Of a DNA stretch of 64,000 nt, positions 1-11,443 are shown piece after piece. Made by a program: the position numbers and the translations under genes. Position 1 is the first letter of the stretch. Each line of letters begins with the position of its first letter. The notes under the pieces are model-generated. The model did not search any database, was not told the origin of the DNA, and worked only from the letters and a program-made list of their open reading frames with translations. The DNA is from Acuticoccus sp. I52.16.1 (lineage in GTDB: Bacteria > Pseudomonadota > Alphaproteobacteria > Rhizobiales > Amorphaceae), in assembly GCF_022865125.1 (NCBI RefSeq), contig NZ_CP094828.1, positions 4,829,219-4,893,218 of the forward strand, given 5' to 3'.

Positions 1-1068
1 GTGTCCCGCCTCGGCACCGAGCACAACGTGCCGCTGCGCCTCTTGGGCGTCGGCTTGCCGGTGACCATGATCCTGGGCACCGCTGCCGCGCTTCTGCTGT
101 TTCCGGCGATGGAGCTGTGGGAGGCCGCCGTTCTGGGCGTCATCCTGTCCCCGACGGACGCCGCCCTCGGCCAGGCAGTGGTGACCAATCCCGCCGTCCC
201 GGTCCGGGTGCGTCAGGCGCTCAACGTCGAGAGTGGGCTCAACGACGGGCTCGCCTTCCCGGTTCTCCTCATCGTCCTCTCGCTGGCGGTGGAGGAAGAG
301 GCCGCGCGGGGGCTGGGGGCGTGGGCGCTGTTCGTCGCCGGCCAGCTGGCGCTGGGGCCGCTGGCGGGGCTCGCGGTCGGCGTCGTCGGCTCCTCGTGCG
401 TCGAATGGGCGGCGCGGCGCGGCGACATGAACCGCGCCTTCGTGCAGATCTCGGTGCTCAGCCTCGCGCTCCTGGCGTTCGGCACGGCGGAGGTGATCGG
501 CGGCAACGGCTTCATCGCCGCCTTCGTCGCCGGCGTGGTGGTCGGCACCCGCTCGCGCACGCTGCTGGACGCGGTAGAGGATTTCGGCGAGACCGAGGGG
601 CAGCTCCTCAATCTCGTCGTCTTCCTCCTCTTCGGCGCCGTGCTGGTGCCGACCTTGATCGACACGCTCACCGCCGCTCATGTCCTCTACGCGGTCCTTT
701 CGCTCACCCTCGTGCGCATGGGCCCGGTGGCGCTGTGTCTGATCGGCACGCGGCTGACGGCGGTCACGGTGGCGTTCATCGGCTGGTTCGGGCCCCGCGG
801 GCTCGCCTCCATCCTTTATGTGCTCATCATCACCGAGGGGGCGGGGGAAGGTCTGGCCGGGCTCTCCGAGATCGTCAGCGTCGCCTATCTGACCGTGGTC
901 CTCTCCATCGTGGCGCATGGGGTGAGCGCGTCGCCGTTCGCCGCGTGGTACGCCCGGCACATCCGCGGCCGTGAAGACGCCGATGCCGAGCACAACGCGG
1001 TCCTCGCCTTCCCGACGCGGTCGAAGCCGCGCCACGGGGCCGCGGGCGCGGCCGATTCATCTCCCTGA
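1..1068 (+). CDS. Cation:proton antiporter (CPA1/NhaP-like), 5' end outside the window
   Basis: The 355 visible residues are almost entirely hydrophobic helices broken by short charged loops, as in the monovalent cation:proton antiporter 1 superfamily, which exchanges Na+ or K+ for H+ across the inner membrane. The stretch LSPTDAALGQAVV near residues 49-61 is the family's SPTD helix, and NVESGLNDG (75-83) carries the acidic pair used in ion exchange. Family members usually have over 400 residues with several more N-terminal helices, so the GTG at base 1 is probably an internal codon and the gene starts upstream. The C-terminal tail (about 320-355) is hydrophilic and cytoplasmic in type. The specific ion cannot be read from the sequence. 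Confidence 0.85.
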   Translation: MSRLGTEHNVPLRLLGVGLPVTMILGTAAALLLFPAMELWEAAVLGVILSPTDAALGQAVVTNPAVPVRVRQALNVESGLNDGLAFPVLLIVLSLAVEEEAARGLGAWALFVAGQLALGPLAGLAVGVVGSSCVEWAARRGDMNRAFVQISVLSLALLAFGTAEVIGGNGFIAAFVAGVVVGTRSRTLLDAVEDFGETEGQLLNLVVFLLFGAVLVPTLIDTLTAAHVLYAVLSLTLVRMGPVALCLIGTRLTAVTVAFIGWFGPRGLASILYVLIITEGAGEGLAGLSEIVSVAYLTVVLSIVAHGVSASPFAAWYARHIRGREDADAEHNAVLAFPTRSKPRHGAAGAADSSP

Positions 1069-1147
1069 ACCTCAGCTAAAGAGCTCATTGCGACTTCATT
1101 CAGTCCGCGCGGCATAGGGTCGTCCCAACGAACCGGGAGTGAAGCTC

Positions 1148-1810
1148 ATGCACCGACTGACTGTCACCACGCTGGCCGCCCTCATGCTGATCCCGACGAG
1201 CGCGGCGATGGCGGACACCCGCCTGCCGGCCTCGGTCGCCGGCCATGGCGCCGAGGCGGTCCAGCTCGCCCAATATGGCGGCAACCGCCAGGATGCGCGG
1301 CGCGAGATCGAGGCGCTGCGCGAGGAGAACGCGCAACTGCGGGCCGAGCGCGACGCGATGGCGGCGCGCGACCACGGCCGCGGCCGTCACCGTGGCGCCG
1401 AGCTGCGCAGCGAGATCGACGCGCTGGAGCGCCGCAACGCCGCGCTGGAGCGGTCGCTGCGGGAGCGCACCGCGCAGCTCGACGAGGTCGCCGCCCGCGA
1501 CCGCGACCGTGCCGCGCAGATCCACCAGTTGCAGCGCGCCATGTCCGAGCGGGCCGAAAAGATCGGCCACCTCGAGACGGTGCTGGCCGAGACGCGCGAC
1601 ACGCTCGCCGAGCGCGACCAGCAGGTCGAGCGCTTCCAGGCGATCATGGATCGCATCCGCGATCGGCGCGAGGACGGCGGCCCCATGCGCGACCGCGTCG
1701 AGCGCCTGCAGGAGCGCCTCGCCCAGCGCGAGCAGGAGATCGCCCGCATGCAGGCCGCGCTCGACCGGTTCGAGCGGCGCCAGGACACCCGCTGGCGCCC
1801 GACGAACTGA
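1148..1810 (+). CDS. Secreted or periplasmic coiled-coil protein
   Basis: A 220-residue protein begins with a clear Sec signal peptide (about residues 1-22, ending SAAMA). The rest is almost pure charged heptad-like sequence rich in Arg, Glu, Ala and Leu, so one long coiled coil is predicted from about residue 45 to the end. No catalytic motif is visible. I chose the ATG at 1148 over the in-frame GTG at 1139 because GGGAG lies at a proper distance before 1148 but abuts 1139. It stands alone, with a hairpin terminator behind it. Function is not recognised; a scaffold or envelope spacer is only a guess from composition. Confidence 0.7.
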   Translation: MHRLTVTTLAALMLIPTSAAMADTRLPASVAGHGAEAVQLAQYGGNRQDARREIEALREENAQLRAERDAMAARDHGRGRHRGAELRSEIDALERRNAALERSLRERTAQLDEVAARDRDRAAQIHQLQRAMSERAEKIGHLETVLAETRDTLAERDQQVERFQAIMDRIRDRREDGGPMRDRVERLQERLAQREQEIARMQAALDRFERRQDTRWRPTN

Positions 1811-1856
1811 CGGCGGACAGGCCAGACCGGGGAGGCCGGCGCCGCCCCGACATGCG

Positions 1857-1888
1857 AAAGCCCGGCGGCCGGACGGCCACCGGGCTTT
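1857..1888. terminator. Hairpin terminator between convergent genes
   Basis: A perfect 9-bp stem (AAAGCCCGG pairing with CCGGGCTTT) has a 14-nt loop that can pair further. It sits between the coiled-coil gene and the convergent nrdJ. The T-run (TTTCTT) is short, and the leading AAAG gives some U-run on the opposite strand, so it may work in both directions. Confidence 0.65.
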
Positions 1889-1949
1889 CTTCATGATCGC
1901 GCCGCCATATGCGGCCGAGGCGGCCCCCCGGAGGGCGCCGCCGACAGGC

Positions 1950-5711
<3,762 letters not shown>

Positions 5712-6322
5712 CGTCTGTCCTTCACCAAACTAGGCCCGCTCTGGGCATGAGAAGGTGCTCAACGGGCGTTCCGAGAGCTAGGCCCCCATCCGCCCTCACC
5801 TGTGGACGAACGGGGTTTTCCCCGGCTTCCCGAACCGTCCCCACACACCATATATGGTGTCCGAGCCCCCTTGGTCCAACTAAATGGCGGGGTGAGGCGT
5901 AAACATTCCGTAAAGTACCACTGCCGGAACTAAAGGCAAACAAATCGGCACTCAGCTTCATGCCGTCCGCCGCTGTGGATGGGGCCGGCGCGGCGCTCTG
6001 TGGATGGCGCACGGGGCTCTCCGAGGCGCTGGAAGAGCGGCGGCCGGCCCGTCCAGAGTCGACAAAAGGGCGCGTCTTGCACACCCGTCCCGTACTCTTC
6101 GTCGAGTTATCAACATCCGAGCGCGGCACCGCTTGTGCGACGTGCGGTTTCGGTGGGTGAGGGAGCGATTCGTGACCCGGCTTAGCGTCGCCGGAGCGGC
6201 CGCGTCATACACAGGCCTCGAGGATCGACACGCCGGGCATTGACCTTTGCCATGGTTTGAATGATGGCCCGGTCGATCGGGTTCGGCGCCGGGCGGCGCA
6301 GCAGGCAGGAAAGAGGGACGAC
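5712..6322. other. Gene-free control region between divergent nrdJ and the DUF3830 gene
   Basis: About 600 bp lack a credible gene; the ORFs here show no family features. Besides the NrdR box the region holds several DnaA-box-like 9-mers: TTATCAACA at 6107-6115 (one mismatch to TTATCCACA), TGTGGATGG at 5974-5982 and 5999-6007, and TGTGGACGA at 5801-5809 (TGTGGATAA is the consensus complement). The section 5870-5950 is clearly more AT-rich than its surroundings, as expected for a promoter. This suggests replication-linked control of nrdJ but is weak evidence. Confidence 0.45.
5845..5860. promoter_or_regulatory. NrdR box upstream of nrdJ
   Basis: ACACCATATATGGTGT is a perfect 16-bp palindrome 134 bp upstream of the nrdJ start. 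It matches the published NrdR consensus (acaCwAtATaTwGtgt) in layout and in nearly all positions. NrdR is the ATP/dATP-sensing repressor of ribonucleotide reductase genes. NrdR sites often come in pairs about 31 bp apart, but only this copy is convincing here. Confidence 0.75.
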
Positions 6323-6742
6323 ATGACGAAGGTGAAGGTCGAGGCGGGGCCGTTCGTGTTCGACGCGGTCTTGGAGGAGGAGAACGCCCCCGAGACGTGC
6401 GCGGCGATCAAGGCGGCGCTGCCGTTCGAGAGCCAGTTCGTGCATGTGCGCTGGTCGGGCGAGGGCGTGTGGGTGCCGCTCGGCGACCTCGACTTCGGCG
6501 TCACCTACGAGAACCATACCAGCTATCCGGCGCCGGGGCAGATGATCCTCTATCCGGGCGGCATCTCCGAGACGGAGATCCTGCTGGCCTACGGCGGGGT
6601 CCATTTCGCCTCGAAAATGGGCCAGCTCGCGGGCAATCACTTCCTGACGCTGACCTCGGGCCTCGAGAACCTGCACGCGCTCGGCACCCGCTGCCTGTGG
6701 GAGGGTGCACAAGCGCTAAAAATTACGCTGGCCGAGGGTTGA
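6323..6742 (+). CDS. DUF3830 (cyclophilin-like fold) protein
   Basis: A 139-residue cytoplasmic protein without signal peptide or membrane segments. Its pattern, with ESQFVHVRWSGEGVWVPLG near residues 32-50, a YENHTSYPAPGQ loop and LAYGGVHFASKMG, is that of the DUF3830 family, which is related to the small cyclophilin-like fold of DUF369/TM1367. The biochemical role is unknown. The ATG at 6323 follows AAGAGGG by a normal spacing; the longer frame from 6257 adds an unlikely Arg-rich head. As I recall, the family often lies near peptidase and peptide-transport genes, and an M20 peptidase and Dpp-like operon lie 0.3-3 kb downstream, but a tRNA gene separates them. Confidence 0.75.
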   Translation: MTKVKVEAGPFVFDAVLEEENAPETCAAIKAALPFESQFVHVRWSGEGVWVPLGDLDFGVTYENHTSYPAPGQMILYPGGISETEILLAYGGVHFASKMGQLAGNHFLTLTSGLENLHALGTRCLWEGAQALKITLAEG

Positions 6743-6779
6743 GCTTGCGCCCAAACGCGGCTACATCGCTCCGCACAGC

Positions 6780-6856
6780 CGGAGTGTAGCGCAGCCTGGT
6801 AGCGCACCTCGTTCGGGACGAGGGGGTCGCAGGTTCGAATCCTGCCACTCCGACCA
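6780..6856 (+). tRNA. tRNA-Pro (anticodon CGG)
   Basis: A full 77-nt cloverleaf can be drawn: acceptor stem CGGAGTG paired with CACTCCG, anticodon arm CCTCG-TTCGGGA-CGAGG giving anticodon CGG, and T arm with GGTTCGAATCC. Discriminator A and CCA are encoded at 6853-6856. It reads proline CCG codons. Confidence 0.97.
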
Positions 6857-7038
6857 ATCATTCCATACCGTTAGAAGCCCGATGGCGCCGTGCGGCGCTC
6901 CTTCCGACGATCGTCGAACACGCTGCGGCGACGTGGACCCCCGTCTGCGTCGCCGCAGTCGTTTCGGCCCTCTGGAGCCCTGCCGGGTCGCCGCGCGTCC
7001 GACCGCGACGCGCCGCTGCGCGCCGCGTGAGAGAAGGA

Positions 7039-8424
7039 TCAGCGCGGGAGATTCGCGTCGCCGAGGTCGTAGTAGAGGCCGGCCATCAGGGCGAGGCCTT
7101 CGCGGGCGATCTCGGGCGGCAGGTGCTCGTTCGGGGCGTGCTGCGAGCAGCCGGGGTAGGAATGCGGCACCCAGATGGTGCGCATTCCCAGCACTTCCGA
7201 AAACGCGTCGTTGGGGAGCGAGCCGCCGAGATTGGGCAGGATCGCCGTCGGCTTGCCGGTGGTCTCGGCGATCGAGGCGGACGCGAACGTCACCCACGGA
7301 TCGTCCGGGTCGAGCCGGGTCGCCTGGAAGATCGCCTCCTTGGTGAGCGCCAGCTCGACGTTCGTCAGGCCGTGACGGTCGAGGTGGCGGCGCACGGCCG
7401 GGAGCACCGCGAACGGATCGACGTCGACCACGAAGCGCAGCTGCAACCGCGCCCAGGCCCGCGGCGGGATGGCATTGACCGGCGTCTTGGGCGTGCCGGC
7501 CTCGTAAGCCAGCACCTCCAGCGAGGACCAGCCGAAGACGCGCTCGCTCGGCGTGAGGCCCGGCTCGCCCCACCAGCGCTCGATCTCCTCGCCCTCGGGT
7601 CCCTCGGTGATGTCGGCGTCCTTCAGCACGCGGCGGACGGCGGCGGGAAGCTCCGGCGGGACCATCTCCGGCACGCGGATCTGCCCGGTCGGGCCGACAA
7701 GAATGGAAATCGCGTGCGCGAGCTGGATCGCCGGGTTCGACAACAGCCCGCCCCAGTTGCCCGAGTGGCGCCCGCCCTCGCGCGCGTCGATCCACATGTC
7801 GAAGTTGACGCCGCCGCGCGAGCCGAGGAAGAGCGTCGGCCGCCCGGCCGACAGGCGCGGCCCGTCCGAGCCCACCAGCGCATCGGCGGAAAGGCGCTCC
7901 GCGTGGTCGCGGCAGAATTCGCGCAGGCCCGGCGAGCCGACCTCTTCGCCCATCTCGATCAGGTACTTGGCGTTGAAGCCGAGCTTGCCGCGCGTCTCCA
8001 GGACCGCCTTCATGGCGGCGAGGTTGATCGCGTGCTGGCCCTTGTTGTCGACCACGCCGCGGCCGTACCACATCCCGTCCCGCTCGGTGAGGCGCCAGGG
8101 CGACAGGCCCTCGTCCCACATGTCGTCGAGCCCGCGGATCACGTCGCCGTGGCCGTAGCCCAGGATCGTCGGCAGCGCCGGATCCTCGATCCGCTCGGCC
8201 ACCAGGAAGGGGCCGGTCGCCAGCTCGTGGGTCAGGATCTCGGTCGAAAAGCCCAGTGCCTGCAACTCGGCGACCATCTCGTCTTCGAGGTAGGCGGCGA
8301 GGACGTCGGCGCGGTCGGGGTTCTGGCTCTCGGTCGGCATCGCCACGCGGCGGGCGAGGACGTCGCGGAAGGCGCCGGAATCGAAATGGTCTGTCGCACG
8401 CTTGATGGCGGCTTCGCGGCTCAC
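7039..8424 (-). CDS. M20-family metallopeptidase / dipeptidase
   Basis: A 461-residue di-zinc hydrolase of the M20/DapE/carnosinase group. GHGD at 91-94 supplies the first metal His, VVDNKG with Asp126 the bridging ligand, and MGEEVGS the general-base and metal Glu160-Glu161. The long lid insertion (about 190-370) is of the CNDP/M20 dipeptidase type. No signal peptide, so it acts in the cytoplasm. A GTG start at 8424 is preceded by AGGAG at the right spacing. It is transcribed in the same direction as, and just downstream of, the LysR gene and opposite to the hydrolase/ABC operon, so it may cleave an amide or peptide product imported by that transporter. The substrate cannot be read from sequence. 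Confidence 0.9.
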   Translation of the reverse strand: MSREAAIKRATDHFDSGAFRDVLARRVAMPTESQNPDRADVLAAYLEDEMVAELQALGFSTEILTHELATGPFLVAERIEDPALPTILGYGHGDVIRGLDDMWDEGLSPWRLTERDGMWYGRGVVDNKGQHAINLAAMKAVLETRGKLGFNAKYLIEMGEEVGSPGLREFCRDHAERLSADALVGSDGPRLSAGRPTLFLGSRGGVNFDMWIDAREGGRHSGNWGGLLSNPAIQLAHAISILVGPTGQIRVPEMVPPELPAAVRRVLKDADITEGPEGEEIERWWGEPGLTPSERVFGWSSLEVLAYEAGTPKTPVNAIPPRAWARLQLRFVVDVDPFAVLPAVRRHLDRHGLTNVELALTKEAIFQATRLDPDDPWVTFASASIAETTGKPTAILPNLGGSLPNDAFSEVLGMRTIWVPHSYPGCSQHAPNEHLPPEIAREGLALMAGLYYDLGDANLPR

Positions 8425-8570
8425 GGTCAGGCTCCTGTGGGAGGCCCCGTCGCGGGGGCGGGTGGGGGGACGCCGTCACGGCGGGCGGCCAACATCGGCG
8501 CTCGCCCGGAGGCCGTCAATTTCGTTCGGCGCATCATCACTTGCGCCCGGCGCAAGCTCGCCCCCTCGGC

Positions 8571-9491
8571 CTACCGCGCGCCCGGTGCGGGGCGGAAGAG
8601 GGCGCCGGCCTGACGCTCGGCGTTCTGGCGGATCAACCCGGCGAGGCGGGTCAGGAGGGGCGTGCGCGTCTGGAACTTGGGAAACATCATGACGTAGCCG
8701 AGCCGGATCGTCGGCTCGAACGGGCGGATCACCATGCCCGGCTGGAGGCTGGAGCGGGCGACGAACCCGTCCGCCACCGCGAGGCCGGGACCGCGCGCGG
8801 CCATCTCGCAGGCGATCTGCCCGTTCGGCGTCTCGAAGCGGATGTCCGGCTCGGCGCCGATACGCCGGAACGCCGCTTCGAGCGTCTGGCGCATCACCGT
8901 GCGCGGGCTGTTGGCGATCAGCGGAAGGTCGACGAGATCCTCGATCCGCACCACGGCGCGGGTCGCGAGCGGGTGGTCCTCGCGCATCACCGCGACCGCC
9001 TGCACGTCGACCAGCGGTTCGACCAGCACCGCCGGGTTCTCGATCGGCATCACGGTGATGCCGAGGTCGAAGGCCTCCTTGCCGAGCCACAGCTCGATGT
9101 CGAGCCGGGAGCGACTGTCGATCGTCGCGGTGAAGGTCGGCACTTCCTCGCTCATGACGGAGAGCGGCTCGACCAGGAGCGCGCCGACGACGTGCGGCGC
9201 GGTGAGGATCGTCACGTGCTGGTGCTGGTGCTCGCGCAGCCGCCGCGCCTCGTCGCGCGCCTCGTCCAGGCTGTAGAGCGCGTGCTGGACGCGCATGTAG
9301 AAGGTGCGCGCGTCGTCGGTCGGGATCAGCCGGCGCTTTTCGCGGTTGAAGAGGGGGAAGCCGACCTCGTCCTCCAGTGCCGACAAAAGCCGGCTCACCT
9401 GGGGCTGGGTGCGCCGCAACCGCTTGGCCGCCTCCTGCAGCGACCCACCCTCCATGAAGGCGCGCAAGGCTTCCAGGCCCTTCAGATTCAC
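8571..9491 (-). CDS. LysR-family transcriptional regulator
   Basis: A 306-residue regulator. The N-terminal winged helix-turn-helix includes GSLQEAAKRLRRTQPQVSRL, and a typical LysR effector domain occupies about 90-295. I start it at GTG 9491 (VNLKGLEALRAF), which has GGAGG just upstream. Longer starts at 9506 or 9554 would run across a palindrome that looks like this protein's own operator. It is divergent from the CocE-like hydrolase gene, the classical LysR arrangement, so it probably controls that operon and itself in response to the transported substrate or a breakdown product. Confidence 0.9.
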   Translation of the reverse strand: MNLKGLEALRAFMEGGSLQEAAKRLRRTQPQVSRLLSALEDEVGFPLFNREKRRLIPTDDARTFYMRVQHALYSLDEARDEARRLREHQHQHVTILTAPHVVGALLVEPLSVMSEEVPTFTATIDSRSRLDIELWLGKEAFDLGITVMPIENPAVLVEPLVDVQAVAVMREDHPLATRAVVRIEDLVDLPLIANSPRTVMRQTLEAAFRRIGAEPDIRFETPNGQIACEMAARGPGLAVADGFVARSSLQPGMVIRPFEPTIRLGYVMMFPKFQTRTPLLTRLAGLIRQNAERQAGALFRPAPGAR

Positions 9492-9504
9492 GGCGCCTCC
9501 AACC

Positions 9505-9519
9505 ATGCGAGAAACGCAT
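9505..9519. promoter_or_regulatory. Candidate LysR operator (T-N11-A palindrome)
   Basis: ATGCG-AGAAA-CGCAT is a perfect inverted repeat with 5-bp arms. It contains the LysR-type T-N11-A spacing (T9506, A9518). It lies in the 104-bp gap between the divergent LysR gene and hydrolase operon, upstream of a plausible promoter for the operon. Confidence 0.6.
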
Positions 9520-9540
9520 GAGATGCTGCGAAATTCGAAA

Positions 9541-9568
9541 TTGACGCACTTCAAATGCCACTTATCGT
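9541..9568 (+). promoter_or_regulatory. Probable sigma-70 promoter of the hydrolase/ABC operon
   Basis: TTGACG at 9541 and TATCGT at 9563 are separated by 16 bp, about 28 bp before the hydrolase start. The -10 element is weak, which fits activator dependence from the LysR site just upstream. Confidence 0.45.
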
Positions 9569-9595
9569 GGCCGGCTTAAAGTCTGTTCAGAGCCG

Positions 9596-11443
9596 ATGTC
9601 CGATACCGATACGACCACGCACGCCTGGTCCGTCTCCCCGAGCCAATACCTCGAGCGGCGCCAGAAGACCCATGCCGTCGCGGCGCCCACGTCGCGGTAC
9701 CTGATCATGCGCGACGGGTGCCGGATCGCCATCGACGTCTACCTGCCGGAGGGGGCGCTGCCGGAGGGGGGCGTGCCGGCGATCCTGATCCTGACGCCCT
9801 ACTACCGCCGCTTCGCCCGCACACCCGGCTCCGCCGCCGAGCCGACGCCCAACGCCGCGCGCTACCGCGACGCGTTCGTGCCCTACGGCTACGCGCTGGT
9901 GGTGGTGGACGTGCGCGGCACCGGGGCGAGCTTCGGCACCCGCGACAGCTTCCGCTCGCCGACCGAGCGGGACGACTTCACCGAGATCGCCGACGCCATC
10001 GCCGCCGAGCCGTGGTGCAACGGCCGCCTCGGCTCGACGGGTATTTCCTATCTCGGCGCGGCATCGTGCTTCCTGGCCACGACCGGGCACCCGGCGGTGA
10101 AGGCGATCGCGCCGCTCTTCGCGGTGTGGAACACCTGGGTGGACCACCAGTATCCGGGCGGCGTGCGCATGAACACGCTCCCCGCCAGCTACGACCGGTT
10201 GATGATCGGCCTCGATCACGACCGGCGCGACATCCTCGCCGAGACGGCCTACTTCGGCCATCCCGACTATCGCGGCCCGCAGCCGGTGGACGAGGACGAC
10301 GGCACGCTGCTCGCCGAGGCGATCGCCGAGCATCGCAACAACTTCCACATGCCGGACTTCATCGGCGAGTTCCCGTACGCGGACTCGACGCTCGCCTACG
10401 ACGACACGTTCGGCGCCTTCTCCTTCAGCCCCTACCACTATTCGGACGCCATCCGGCCGGACTGCGCGATCTACAACATCTCCGGCTGGATGGACGGGGC
10501 GGGGTTCGCCAACGGCGCCATCGCGCGCCACCTGACGCTCCCCAACCCGCAGCATCTGCTGCTCGGGCCGTGGGACCACGGGGCGCGGACCAACGTCTCC
10601 CCCTGGCGGGCCGAGACCGCCGCGCAGTTCCCGCTCTATGGCGAGATCCTGCGGTTCTTCGACACCTACCTGATGGAGCGGGATACCGGGCTGAAGGACG
10701 AGGCCCCGGTGCACTACTTCGCCCTTCACGAAGAGGCCTGGCACGCCGCCCCGTCCTGGCCGCCCGCGCCGGCGGCCGAGACGCTGCATCTCGCCGCCGA
10801 AGGTGCGCTGGGCGCCGCCAACGGCACCGGGACGGACGTCTGGCGGGCCGACTTCAACCGCGGCACCGGGCTCAACACGCGCCACGAGCGGCTCGCCGCC
10901 ATCGCCACCACCACCTACTACGACGACTGGGGCGCGCGGATGGAGGGGCTCAGCGCCTACACCTCCGCGCCGCTCGCCGCGCCGCTCGCCGTCGCCGGTC
11001 ACCCGGTGATCGAGGTGACCTTGAGCGCGGACCAGGGCGACGCGGTGCTCTTCGCGTACCTGTGCGAGGTCGAGGCGGACGGCACCGTGCGCTACGTCAC
11101 AGAAGGCCACCTGCGCGCGCTGCACCGGACGCTCGCCGAGCCGGACCCGCGGCAGGTCTGGTCCTGGCCCTTCCGCGACTATTGCGCCGCCAGCGCCCGC
11201 CCGCTGACGCCCGGCGCGCCCGAGGTGATGCGCTTCGCGCTGCTGCCGACGGCCTGGGAGTTCGCCGCGGGCAGCCGCATCCGCCTCGCCTTCGCGGGCG
11301 CGGACGCCGACCACTACGTCCAGCTGCCGCATGGACGGCCGCCGATGATTTCCATCCACTACGGTGCCGACACCGGCTCTCGCCTCGAATTGCCGGTGCA
11401 GGCTCCGACCGCTGGCGACGTCAACCGCAAGGAAGCACGATGA
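9596..11443 (+). CDS. CocE/NonD-family alpha/beta hydrolase (X-Pro dipeptidyl-peptidase-like)
   Basis: This 615-residue protein has the S15/CocE layout: an N-terminal alpha/beta hydrolase fold with nucleophile GISYLG (Ser151) and oxyanion region DVRGTGAS (105-112), an acid in GWMDGAGF and the catalytic His in WDHGARTN near 325, then a C-terminal jelly-roll X-Pro/CocE domain from about 390. Family members hydrolyse esters (cocaine esterase) or acyl and dipeptidyl amides. There is no signal peptide, so it would act on an imported substrate. It is the first gene of an operon: its TGA overlaps the ATG of the solute-binding protein gene. No strong ribosome binding site is visible before 9596. Confidence 0.9.
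   Translation: MSDTDTTTHAWSVSPSQYLERRQKTHAVAAPTSRYLIMRDGCRIAIDVYLPEGALPEGGVPAILILTPYYRRFARTPGSAAEPTPNAARYRDAFVPYGYALVVVDVRGTGASFGTRDSFRSPTERDDFTEIADAIAAEPWCNGRLGSTGISYLGAASCFLATTGHPAVKAIAPLFAVWNTWVDHQYPGGVRMNTLPASYDRLMIGLDHDRRDILAETAYFGHPDYRGPQPVDEDDGTLLAEAIAEHRNNFHMPDFIGEFPYADSTLAYDDTFGAFSFSPYHYSDAIRPDCAIYNISGWMDGAGFANGAIARHLTLPNPQHLLLGPWDHGARTNVSPWRAETAAQFPLYGEILRFFDTYLMERDTGLKDEAPVHYFALHEEAWHAAPSWPPAPAAETLHLAAEGALGAANGTGTDVWRADFNRGTGLNTRHERLAAIATTTYYDDWGARMEGLSAYTSAPLAAPLAVAGHPVIEVTLSADQGDAVLFAYLCEVEADGTVRYVTEGHLRALHRTLAEPDPRQVWSWPFRDYCAASARPLTPGAPEVMRFALLPTAWEFAAGSRIRLAFAGADADHYVQLPHGRPPMISIHYGADTGSRLELPVQAPTAGDVNRKEAR

Noticed and set aside
5712-6322. Cobalamin riboswitch upstream of nrdJ
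   Set aside because: No B12-box-like sequence could be recognised; the NrdR palindrome explains the conserved-looking segment.
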